Shown here: positions 11,601-23,100 of the stretch, one piece after another
How the letters are laid out: each line of letters opens with the position of its first letter
How positions within the stretch are numbered: the stretch's first letter is position 1
NCBI GenBank assembly: GCA_947561715.1
Contig: OX387199.1
Location: 8,623,001-8,687,000, forward strand
Reading direction: 5' to 3'
Source: Ascidia mentula
Lineage: Eukaryota; Chordata; Ascidiacea; Phlebobranchia; Ascidiidae
Length of the DNA stretch: 64,000 nucleotides
Translations under genes and position numbers: made by a program
The notes under the pieces: model-generated
What the model saw: the letters and a program-made list of their open reading frames with translations, nothing else
Databases searched by the model: none
Told to the model about the DNA's origin: nothing

Positions 11601-12836
11601 GCAAACTGTTTCGTCCTACGTCTTACCAGTGCAGCGGTGATAAATATGGTCCTGCTGGCAAAACCTTTTTCACTTTGTGGTACTTTACAATAAACCTTCC
11701 CACTTTTCTGTTGGCAGATTGGGTTATATTTGTCTACTATAAAGGATACCTGGTTTTGAGATATATCAATCTGTTTGTTTCTTTATTATCATAATCTATA
11801 CGACCTGTCGGATTTATTAGTTTGGGTCTGACTTTTGACAAAACGCAAATACTGCGGACACTGTTCCAACAAAATCGGAACAAAATTTTCGTTCCGAAAC
11901 GAAATTGTTCAATTTGGAACGAAATTTTTTTATTCGGAACGGTTTTGCTGACGGTATTTCAGGGAAAATGTAAAATTGCATAATGCCCCATTACCCAGGG
12001 CGCCACAGGCCAACGTCGAGAAACACTTTTTTTCTGGTGTTTTCTTGCGTTTTTATCTACTCCACTGTACACTCTACGCCTAAATGAACAATTTACTGCC
12101 GTAGGATCCGTTGTTGTTTCAGACCTAGGAGGACTGCAGACCAATATCACAACGTGCGATTGACCATCAGCAAGACCAAGCGCAACTTCCAGACGATCCG
12201 ACCATCTCCAACCAAAACCACCACGATTGGACTGTCCTCGAGATGTTTAAGGTCTGTCGATGTGGATCAAAGGAAACGTTCTGAGAACCGAGTTGGCGGT
12301 TGCTTTCGATGGGTTTTGCTTTGGTCAGCCGATAGAAACGCAACCACCAACTCGTTGCGTCGACAGACCTTAAACATCTCGAGAACAGGCCAGCCCATCG
12401 AAACGCAACCGCCAACCTTTCGCCACATGCAATCTGTCGCAACCCATCACGTTCCAGTGCGACTGGCTGCGATCCTGCGACAAGGAAATCGTTACAAACC
12501 ACGCGTACAAAAGTCTCTGTCTGTTCGTCTCTTGTTCGTTACCTCGTGTGTTCGAATCTTTTACCAACAAATATGTGGCTTATATGAAAATGCATACATG
12601 GTTATTTCAGTTCGGATTACCCCGTGACTCATTTGAAAAGGCTTGTTGCTGGAAGTGTCATAAAATAGGTTGACCGGATTTTTTAATTATCTTGCCTGCA
12701 CACGAACGAATAGCACGCTCGCCGTAAATGAGTTGATATGTGTTTGCAGCGTGATTATTATTCAACGTTAATAAAAATCCGGTTGATGCCACAAAAACAC
12801 AACATAATAAGCTATATGAGAATGACGTTGTGGATA
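11601..12836. other. Non-coding stretch with foldback sequences
   Basis: No supported gene. The region has a cluster of short inverted copies of a gttccgaaacgaaa-like word (about 11855-11945) and a large nested foldback (12237-12383). An ORF at 12154-12627 runs through the foldback and has no recognisable protein features, so I do not call it. Confidence 0.5.
12237..12383. repeat. Nested inverted repeat (long hairpin)
   Basis: The 24-base word ctcgagatgtttaag... at 12237-12260 returns as its exact reverse complement at 12360-12383. Inside it, a gagttggcggttgctttcgat word near 12289 is matched by an imperfect reverse complement near 12333-12355. A further copy of that inner word lies at about 12391-12416. 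The whole can fold into one long, interrupted hairpin. Confidence 0.75.
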
Positions 12837-12990
12837 CATTGGCACGGCCATTGCACCAAAGTCGGAATCTAATAATAATCGAGGCACTTCGAACAGAAAT
12901 AACGTATGTCTGCTTGCAAGCCTTTCTACCATTTTTATCAGCAAAACTCGACACGACATAGTGGCTCCCAAAATTGTTTTTTAGGGCATT
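12837..12990. repeat. Remnant of a further Fringe unit (intron 7 fragment)
   Basis: The stretch cacggccattgcaccaaag through cgacacgacatagtggctcc resembles 2655-2775 in intron 7 of Fringe B. Shared pieces include cacggccattgc(g/a)ccaaagtcg, tgcaagcctttc and agcaaaactcga(t/c)acgaca. It is much more diverged than units 1 and 2 are from each other. No exon is left next to it. Confidence 0.6.
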
Positions 12991-13471
12991 TTTCAGAAAT
13001 TTTTGGGCTTAATTCAACTCTACACCAACACTTACCCTAATCAAAATCCTAACCACAATCCTAATATTTTCTAACCATGACAGTTTCTCCCAGAAAAAAA
13101 TCCCCTACTTTCCAACTGTACGTTTTGGATTTTCCTCTATCCAGGGACTACTACTAGATCTCATCCGGTCGTTCCACTTCAAAGTACAACATCTTGCCAT
13201 CCCTCGGTCTCAAGTGACAAATAATTTTTAGTCCGCTTTTCGTTTCAAACGCTAAGTTTATAATAGTGCTGATGATTTTTTATTTTTAGGACATTTATGA
13301 TCAATAAAATAATAGTTCTCGCGCATGCAGTATTGACAATATTTTTTCCTATTTATTCCTGCTCATTGGATAAACGTGTGGTAAAGTTGTATGTTACTTT
13401 CGGCATTGTTTAGCAAAATAGCTTTGATTTTTATCACTGGATTGTTTTAGTGTGTTGCATCTGTAACTTAA
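12991..13471. other. 5' flank of the 13472 gene
   Basis: Non-coding flank upstream of the charged-protein gene. It contains a TAATCAAAATCCTAAC-type low-complexity patch (about 13035-13065) and a pyrimidine-rich acceptor-like tgttttag ending at 13450, 21 bases before the start codon. Confidence 0.4.
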
Positions 13472-16400
13472 ATGTCGGAGGAAGAGGTAATTTGTGTTAC
13501 AATTACAACCCCGAAATCGTATGTGCCAAGCCAACGCTCATTACTAAATGTACCAACGCCGAGTGCAAACATCTCTAATTTCTGCTGTGTTTATTTTTCA
13601 AAAACATGGAATGTAATGGAACTTGTTTAGACGTTTAACTTGAGCTTGCTGGATGTGACATGCAAATACCATTTTGTTTGGCAATTTTATTTTGTGCCCT
13701 TAGTTATAACACGCAAAATGCCTATTTTATGATTTAACTGCTGAAAATTTTTTATTGGGGGTTTCAACTAAGAGATGTCAATGTGGACTTTTGTGTTTGG
13801 ATTTTTTAAGCGCTTCAATTAAATATTTTTTGCATTGCAGGATGATGAGCTACAAGCTTTACGGTTGGCTGCTTTGGCTTCTTTAAACAAACCAAGAATC
13901 CAGAATAGGGATGTAGAAAACCTTGACACGTTACGGCGAGCTGCATTACAAAGCAGAAAAGTATCTTATATATTAGTAATCTTTACATGTGCATAACTAT
14001 GAAAAATGCTTTTTCAAAAAAAAAGTTTAGTCAAATTTAACCTCAATAAAATTTAATGTGTATATAAATTTTGCCAGCCCAATAATGTGCATCAATGCAA
14101 AATTTTTTTGCTGTTTTGTTCCAAGGATGAAGGCAGCATCTTCGAAAAATTGCAGCCCCCAAAGAGCAGTAATCTTATAAACCTAACCCCGGATCCAAAG
14201 GAAGGTAATTTGTTTTATTGATAAAAATGATCCTTTGAAGCATGCTTTTAAGTATTGTAATGTTATAAAATACTGGGATGAACTGGTCCAGATTCTTTTC
14301 TTATTGAAGTTGACACAAGATAGATGTTTATACAATATAACCAAAGTTTTGCATAAAATTTAGTTTTGCTTGCACCAGCCAAACAAAATGACAAGTTTAA
14401 CCGGAAAAATTCTGAAGATTCTGACACTTCCGACAGTGAAGCAAGTGCAAGCTCAAACGACCCAGAATCTAATGTGTCAAGGTTGGTTGGATGTTCTAGT
14501 ACTGGTTTAGCTAGTTTGAACAGAGCATTATTTTGTAGAGTTGGCTTAGTATTGAGCTTTTTCTTCTGATTGTATTTTTTCCATTTTAAAATATTATGTA
14601 GGCTGATACAAAAATCTGACACTTAGATTGTGGGAACAAAACAACAAAATAAACAAACATGTTTAAATTAATCTACAACATGTAAATTTCAACTGATCCT
14701 TTTAGCACAAGCTCAGATGGACAAAGTGACAGTGAATCGAGCACACAAGATGATTTGGAGAATAAAACCGACACACAAAAAGAAAAAATAGAGTAAATGA
14801 TACCTTGCTTATACTGCATACATTGTTGCCTTGATCATTTCTGTACTTCGGTTATAGTTAAATCGGTTTCCATCCAAATGTTGGCATGTATGATGTATAT
14901 ATTTGTTATATATATATTGAATTTAAATTTGTGTAGTGACAGAAGTGGGGTGGCCGAACGTCTTAAATCTGTTGATGAAGATGATGATATTTTGAACGCC
15001 ATCGACCAGTTTTTGGGTGGTGATTTTGAAATACCTGAAAAAAACATTCCGTCACCAAAAGAAAAACAATTAGTAGCTGACAAAAAACCCAAACCTAAAG
15101 TAAAGAAACGGACAAAAAAAAAATTGACTAAAAAGGTCGGTAAGCTCAGTTCCCACAAAAAAAATTATTGCAGTGATTGCAATTTTGCCGTAGTTTTTTA
15201 TTACTACTACTGATTTAATGAAAATCTGAGCATACAAGTAAAATGCATTTCATCGCTCATGAAAATGCCCCAAATGGTAATACTAAAAATTTGCATAATT
15301 CTGTGGGATTTAGAAAGTAAAGACGGAGCCAATTAAAAAAGACAGAGAAAAGAAGATATCTGATATTGATGTGGGAAAGAAGCAAGAATCAGATCACCAA
15401 CTGGTTAAAAGGGAAACTGTCAATAAAAGGTGAACAATTTCTTTAATATTTTTGTTTTAAGGATAACAGTTTCTTAAATAAGTTTCGTTTTTAGATAAGA
15501 ATTTCTCTCGTAGTATTTTCAATTTTATTCAAACTTGACTAAAAACATATATCCCGTATTTCAGAAAGCCTGCAGTACCAGTAAACCCACTCGCATCTTC
15601 CAAACCTAAAGAGTTACAGCAACGAAAAACAAGTGCCAGAAACCGTAGGGCAGGTAGAGAAGAACAGTTAGGTGAACACCACATTAAAACTTTGGTAACA
15701 TAATAAATTATGTTGTAGGCTCTGGTGGGGATGACAGTGTTCACTCATCTGACCTTAGTTTCCTCTCAGATTCCAGTGGTGATGAAAGTCCTGCAAAACT
15801 GGTTAAGTTCCATTGTTATTTGGTGTTTAACGAAGCCATTTTTTGTAATATAACATAACAGCAAATATAATGTAGTATTTACTTACTTTTAGACTCGCCC
15901 AATAGGAGATAGCCAATCTGGTGGGATGACTGTAACTAATAGGGCAAGAAGGTAGGTTGTTTTCATAAGCATGAAAAAGCACCCATGGTGCCTAGTTTAT
16001 CCAAGCATGTTTATTAGGCTTTATGATACATTACTAGTACAAACAGTAGTTGTATTGGTTGGTTTGTTTTTAAAAAATAGTATGATGTTTTAGTTTTCAA
16101 CTAAATTAATTTTTGTTTGTAGTGATTCTAAGAAATTTTCCCAGTCATCAAGAAGTGGAGTTATTTCACTAAAAACGGCAGCAACAAAAACTGAACCTAG
16201 GTCCATGGACTTGCGGAAAAAACTTGAAGAAAAAGGAATGCCCCGTAACCACACGAAAGATGAAAACAGAGACCCACTGCCTTCTTCAAGAGATGAGGGT
16301 CAAAGTGAAACCAGAAGACAACCCAGCATTTTTGTCAAATCGAGTTTAGCTGACAAGGCAAACCTTGAAAAATACAGGAAGGTTTCGGGTGAAAATGAAA

Positions 16401-18330
16401 AGGAAAAAATTTTTATCACAAGGTGGGAAATTTGTTGAGAGCTTGCTGTTTTAACAACCTATTGCATAAAATATTGCTAAATACTGGTTAAAGAAAATAA
16501 AAAGTGTCAACTTTAAGGAAAAACTTATGTTAAGTCAGTTGGTATTAGATTTTGTGCAATTGGGCATGTCAATCCAAATTGACTGATTAATTTATTCATA
16601 AATGTTACTGTGCAGGAATATTACAAACGAACATTTCACGAAGAAGTCTGTAAGATTAAAACCAGAGACCCAAAGCAAAACAAGTGCAAAAAGTGTTTCT
16701 AACCATGAAAATGGCAAAAAAGAAATGTAAGTGTTTGTATGCTTACTTTTCTAATACTAAACCTAACATTTCCATATGTCAAAAATGATAAAAATTCAAA
16801 TATTCCTGTTTTTTCTGTTTTTAAAGTTACGTTATTGGACAAGGCAGTGATAGAATAAAATTTTGTTTTCCGCAGCAAAAAGGAGCGCAAAAGAAGTGTT
16901 CTCCACTTTGCCCCCCACACTCCGGTGAGTGAGAGACGAGAAAAAATCGCCCGCCTCATGGAGAGTGCTCCCAAACTCGCTCGGAGGAAAAGTGTGCGAG
17001 AAGATGAAGAGGAAAAGGCTTTTTCTGACATTGGGGAGCAAGATTTCGAACAGTTTGAAATCGCCGAGGATTTTGACACTGAAATTACAGAAAATAGCAA
17101 CGGTATGTGTGCAATAAAATACTGCTTTCTCAAACATGATTGCAAATGACACTTTGTGGCATCTCTACCAATGCCGCAGTATCTAAATTTTCTAAAACTA
17201 AAACTTTTTTTTACATATAATCACATTGAATTAGGCTTGAAATAATATTTTGAACTCGGAGAACAACACATCTGTCCAAAATTTTTTTCATTGAGTCTTT
17301 TACCAGTCCTCAATTTTGTGCTTAACTTTCCTATCTAAGGCCCCTCTGACATACATACGAACCATTCTGGCCTTAAGACTTATACCTGTTTTTTTCAGTA
17401 TATGCTCTCTTATAATCTATCCATTGTGACTTTATGATTCGTTATAAAATCACAATGGATAGATTATAAGATAAAATATATATGTGTCACAACTTTATTC
17501 AGAAAATAAACTTTGTTTAAAATCTTTCACATTTGCTTGAATTTCCTTTATCCCGGAAAAAATCTTTTAATTGCAATTTTTTAAACTTTTCAGCTGCGTC
17601 TGACGACAAGGATGACTCAACACCTTCGAAACAGCGAGTTGATACCCGTGTCTTCATCAGTGCATCCAGAACTTCAGATGCTTCATCATTGTCCTCTGGC
17701 GAAATTGAAGATATCTCTGATCCTCCACCCAACCAAGAAGAAACACCGCCTCCAAGAAGACCAGTCAAGAAGAGACTAAGTGTCCACATAAAGTCTGTTG
17801 CCAGGAAAGATGACATTTTGCCTAAAACTGAGGTGGATGCAAGGACTAAGATGAGCGGAATGAACAGGAAGAAGAGGAAAAGAGGTGGAGACCTCCAGTG
17901 GGAGGAGAAAAACATTCTCTCCGAAAGTAAAACTGATGATGACTTTGTTGTCAAATCTGGGAGAGACGACAAGATATCATCTTCCATTATAGCGACTACA
18001 ATCCCTACAAAAATTCTCCCTGTCTTAGCCTCCGAGGGATCTCATCAACGCAGAAAGCGTAGAAAGGTGGACTTGAGCATGAATCAAAAGAGAACAAGGA
18101 TTAACGTGGAAACACTAAACGCTCGGAATGTGAAAGACAGACTGGGAGGAAGTGTTCCAAAAAGCAAGAGGCGCGCCTCTCCTGATGTGGTTGCACAGGG
18201 AAGAGATGCGACCAGCGAGCGCGAAAAGGAACTGGATGAGAGAATGAGGAGGATCAGGGAACAGAATGAAGCCATCTTGAAGCGGCGACAAGAAATCGAA
18301 TTAGAGGAAAAGCGTTTTCGGCTCACGTGA
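13472..18330 (+). CDS. Unrecognised Lys/Ser-rich, probably nuclear protein, 14 exons
   Basis: Exons: 13472-13486, 13841-13960, 14126-14204, 14379-14481, 14706-14792, 14937-15135, 15314-15429, 15565-15653, 15719-15801, 15893-15951, 16123-16422, 16616-16726, 16876-17102, 17594-18330. All phases agree, giving 774 aa. The N-terminus MSEEEDDELQALRLAALAS is followed by a second, similar LRRAALQSRK, a short internal repeat. The middle is low-complexity acidic/serine and lysine sequence. Basic clusters RKKRKRGG and RRKRRKVD look like nuclear localisation signals. The C-terminus has KDRLGG, then a charged coiled coil (about 30 residues with REQNEAILKRRQEIELEE). The coiled coil recalls the N-terminal heptads of CCDC9, but that is a weak likeness and I do not name the gene. 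A polyadenylation signal aataaa lies near 18567. Alternatives: an mRNA-export or chromatin-linked factor. Confidence 0.8.
17408..17471. repeat. Perfect 22-bp inverted repeat with 20-base loop, intron 13
   Basis: The arm tcttataatctatccattgtga (17408-17429) is repeated as its exact reverse complement at 17450-17471, leaving a 20-base loop. It sits in the last intron of the 13472-18330 gene, in the sense orientation or its mirror. The size matches a microRNA precursor stem or a tiny MITE. Confidence 0.8.
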
Positions 18331-20115
18331 TCCCCGTGAAGCGAGGATGGGAAACTTGCTCCAAACCGAGGTTGTTTAGATATTGCGGAGGCGCATTTCT
18401 GTAGACTATGGATTCGACTCGATGTGGATTGTGTACATTCACCGGTTTTTACACTACTGCCAGTGTGTGTTGTTCCTATAATGTTGGATAATATATAGAT
18501 ATTGACTCTGAAGGTGAACTAACGTAGACTGGTCCACGTCGACATTCTTTCGGTTGCAATTTCGAAAATAAATTAATTTCTTTTTATACCCGTGTTCAAA
18601 TCAAACATTGTTCGATTGCAAAGCCTGTCCAAGCCTGATTATCGTACGACGCGAATCGACCATTAACACTGTGGCTACGTTCTAAGAGCCAAGATGGTCG
18701 CCAACCCCTTACAATTTACTGATAACGAAATGACTAACGTGATTACAAAGTACCGAAATGCTTTCGGAAGCCATGGAATTACAAAAGATGGCGACATGGA
18801 CGACTTTATACATGGGTATATCATCTAGTATTCCTCAGAGTTACGGTGAGCTGTTTACTCGACTTCTTTTATGCTTGTTGTCATGACAACTAAATTTACA
18901 TTATATGGCGTAGTTGAAATTAGGGCCACAACCAAAAAGGTTTACGGCAGATTTTGCAGAGAGAGTGGCAAAATGGTAAAAAGGGGATTGAAAAGTTAAA
19001 CACAACGTTGTTTTTGGGCACAATCGGATTTAATATAGTGATTCCTTTTTCCAATACAGTGGCGTAGCTACCCGGAAATTATTGGGGCCAAATGCGTTAT
19101 GGGTTTGTTACTTGAAACATATATTTATTAAAAAATTGCCGCAAAGTGCAGAACACACAATTTGTTTCTGATGCTAGCTGTCACAATATTCAATAAATTT
19201 AAAGCTATTCCGGCAAAACTTATATGTGTTATACGGTCGACGTTTTAGACGTTATCAAACCGACCTTCATCAGGACAAGTACGCAAAACGCAAACACAAC
19301 GATAAATTCCAAAGCGTAAAAAAAACAGAAAGGACGGGAAAAGGAAAACAAAACTTACAAACTTTATCGCGGAAATTTGGGAGCAGTCGTAACCGTTGGT
19401 CCCTCTCTGGCTACGCAAATGCTCGTAATGTTGCACAAACGCCCATTCCCGAAATTCCCCAAAACCTAAACGAAGTGTATATTTACATGCTGTGTTCTTT
19501 ATCCGTCTACCTGCCCACGTGTTATCGTCACGAAAGCGGGTTGCAATACTGTTTATCTGGTGGATACGTAATTGTTCCTTTTGTAGGCAAATTTAGCATG
19601 AAACAACAGTACGTCTTCGCACAAAGAATTTGTTCCTTATCATTTTGTATATGCTTGTTGTTTATCCCATGTTAATTTTTTCCTGCCCTAGGAAAGCAGT
19701 AACCTATACATATAGTTTTGAGTAGTTACTAATTGTACCATATTGGCGCAAATGTGTTAACAAACATAACCGATACATACATCATTTACTTTGATACGTA
19801 GGTCATGACACTGGGTGCTTCTGACGTACAGAAACAAAGGTATGTTGACAACACGTATGGATGTTCCTGCAGTTGCTATCTTTGGATGCAAACGTTGTGG
19901 TTGCTTAAGTGGGCGTATTTGTTTGATCCTACGTCTTACGAATTATCTTTTTTTGTTGTTTGTGGCAGATGGGCGCAATATTGCTTGTATACAGTTGTTA
20001 TAGATTGAAACAAGACAGAATCTCCTGGTTGTCTTGTTATGTGTTAAACTAAATGTTGCGGTTGAACAGTCCCTGTTGACACCATAGTTTAGGGCGATTG
20101 AGAACCAAAAAAGCA
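18331..20115. other. Intergenic stretch with transposon-like ends
   Basis: Holds the 3' flank of the charged-protein gene, then repeat-like DNA. At 19058 the motif cagtggcgtagctacc is typical of DNA-transposon termini. At about 19237-19275 gacgttttagacg...ccttcatcagga resembles the end motif of Penelope-like or similar retroelements. A 45-codon ORF from an ATG at 18692 (starting MVANPLQFTDNE) has a plausible donor but no convincing next exon. No gene is called. Confidence 0.45.
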
Positions 20116-23100
20116 ATGATCACTGTTGGGAGGATCGCTTCGTTTTTCCCCTTGTTGTGTTTGTTGGGGTCGACAACGGCACAACTGGAAAGTAAGTAGC
20201 TTTTATGCCAGGTAATTGGATTTAGTTGAAGTAACCAATTGTTTTTTACCAACGCATGTGGTTCTATTGCGGCACAAATGCCTACCAATATTGTATTTCC
20301 TTTTATTTAGAACCGATACTATTATTAAAAAACCAAAGGCATCAAAAGATTGAAATTTACACAAGGGTAAATGAAGTGTTGGAGTACGTGTTTCATGAGG
20401 TACACGGACCTCGTGATAATAAAACCAACACGGTTAAAGTGGAATTCAACGCTTTTTGGGTAAGTCCAAAACAAGTACATGTACTAACCAAGGTAATATC
20501 CTTTTAAATATGATATACGTTGGCTCATAGATCGAAGATCTCAAGCGAAACACTGTTTACAAATTGCGGGGAAGATACGTTGACGGCGGCAGTTATTCAC
20601 CATACTCGGACTGGTTGGCAGTACGGACAGGTATACTTGAATTGCGACCACACTGGGAATTTTCATCAGCCAAGCAACATTTTCTTTGTTCTGTACATAT
20701 TGACTACAAATGGTCGCATGTGTTATGACGTTAAAGTTTGTTTCGTTTTCGTGAATGTTTTTACTTTTCTTAAGGGCAAAATAACGTAAGATAAGTAGCC
20801 AATTATCCATGTTCAAAATTAGTTCACTAAATTTCTGCATAATTTCAAGTGACGTATACAATGCAAATCACGGTATATTACAAAAAGTGGAAAAAGCTGG
20901 AGCATTTTGCCTTGAACTTATTTGCATTGTCACCAGCCCCAGGTCCCGCTACATTTTCCTATCTTGCGCGACCGACTTTTGTGATCTTGATGCTTGAACA
21001 AGTTCCTGGTGCAACCGAATGGAAAGTAAAATATTCAGCACTCGAGAAGGATTTGTCTTACGTATCCGCTCCTAACCACGAAATCACCAGCAACTACTAC
21101 GTCGTTGTGTAAGTTGTACCTATTTGGTTAATATTTCATGTTGGTATTCACTATTATAGAACAACGGTATAACTGTACCATAATTTACGTCATTATTTCA
21201 TCACGTTTTTTATACCTCGCCGCGTTTAAGCTGCATTCCCCCCCCAAAACACGTAAGATCTGAGGATATATAATTTCTTCTTTTTGGCCAAAATGATACT
21301 CACACATTTTCAGCGGCCAGATCGCTTTTTAAATTGCCTTGGAGAAGTCGAGGTTTGGTGAAATTATTATTGTGATTTTTCATCGGTTTATCAGAGATTC
21401 AATGATGGAAAATATTTTACACAGAATTAGAAACCTGCGAGCTGATCATGTGCACAGCTGTTCTGTTCGGATTTCGAAGGTTGTCTTTGGCCAGTATTTA
21501 GAAAAGGACAAAAGTCCTTTTGGAAATCCAGCAAACTTTAAAACGGGTGAGGCATAACCTTGTATAAAGCTTGAAACTAGATCAAAAAGCTGATTGTCCT
21601 CTATTCTACGAGCATGTCTTTTTGACTCGTTGCTAAACAGACTCATGCGTAAACATAACATTAAAAACACCTCCAAATAGCCAAAGTTGAAATAAACTTT
21701 TATTTAGGGTTCATTTCGGCGCCCACAACATATCTAAATTCTTTTTGACCTGTAATCAATACAGTTTTACGAAAACCAATCAGTACACCGTTTGTTTGCA
21801 GCCCCACTTTCGCTTTTCGGTCGTGTGATTTTGCCGCTAAATCCATTCAACACTTCACTCGTTACGTCTGCTTGGCTCGACGACATGAAAACCAAACTTC
21901 TCTCCCACTATTCTGAACAACATGAAGTGAAAGTCCTGGAAGTGGAAAACAGTACAAGTGGCGACGCACTTCTGCATTACGAGGTTTTGATCAAAGAGAA
22001 AGCGGAGGCGAATGTGACTTTATCGAAATATGTTCTTCCGGAAAGCAGTGAATTCAAAGACTCAAAGATTCACTTGCATGGTAGGCCTACGTAAATTTGC
22101 ATTAGCTTTTTAAGCTGTGTTAGCTGACTAAAATTAATTTAAATGAATAGGAGCGTAATGACCACCACTGTATAGTATAGGATTTGACGTTTGTGTTGTA
22201 AAATACGCTAGTTAACATCACATTTAGAATAAACGCATTTTAGCCTCAGGAACCGGGGGATACGATTATGAACCACTCGGGGACAATACAATACTGTACC
22301 CCACATTTTCCACCAACCCGAAATGTTCGTCGTCGGAAAAGCGAACCTGGACAACAATGAGCCATGAAGAAGCTGCGACCAAACTCGTTATTCCTAACAT
22401 TGAAGGAAATGCGACCACAAGTTTTCAGTTTATTGATAGAGGTGCGAAGTTGCCAAGCAGTTTTTAAAGTCAGGCTTTTCGATAAATTTGTTAGCATTTG
22501 TATTTGTTAGCTTTTCCTCGGTGACGCCAGTTAAATTAAAACCACACAAGTAAACTGTAATTTGATAAAGTATCATAAATGCCATTTGTACAAACCGAAG
22601 CCTAAAATCACACCAGACTTCCTTTGGTAGTTTCATCCATAGTGTTTCAGTTGTGATACACTTTTTCTTCGATCAGCATGATGCAATTCGCTGATCGATC
22701 TATTCAGTCCACGTGTCTTATGTGCCTAATTGTTCCTTTGATGTTTGTTTAGAGTTGTTGGCAAACGGGGAACGCAAACACATTTTCCTAGAAAACAGCG
22801 TCAACATTATAGGACACAACTATCTAGTGAAGGTTTGTCCTTCAAATTCAACGGACCAAACGGTGTACGATCGCATCTTCACTGCACGATACGCCAACAT
22901 TACAGATCAATATACCATAGTTTACACAACAGGTATAGATGTAGCTGTTTACCTGAGCAAAAAGTTCCATAAATCGTCGTAAATGTGTGCTTGTCGTAGC
23001 TCCCGGTGCAATACCCAGCGATGATTCGATGGTCGGCATCAGACCCATTGTCACAAACGCGAGCGGGCATCGAGTCGAGTTCACAATTCCGAAAGTTACT

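Noticed and set aside
12154..12627. 157-codon plus-strand ORF, and overlapping minus-strand ORFs
   Set aside because: It runs through both arms of the long foldback, has no domain-like features, and is open on both strands as expected from an inverted repeat.
14263..15158. Minus-strand ORFs of 107-119 codons
   Set aside because: They are shadows of the lysine/serine-rich plus-strand exons, with repeats of S and F that reflect the complement of that composition.
17517..17987. 156-codon minus-strand ORF
   Set aside because: It lies opposite the last exon of the 13472-18330 gene, whose phases and polyadenylation signal fix the coding strand as plus.
19226..19675. 149-codon plus-strand ORF
   Set aside because: It begins in a retroelement-like end motif, has no family likeness, and its second half is a hydrophobic low-information stretch with no splice support.
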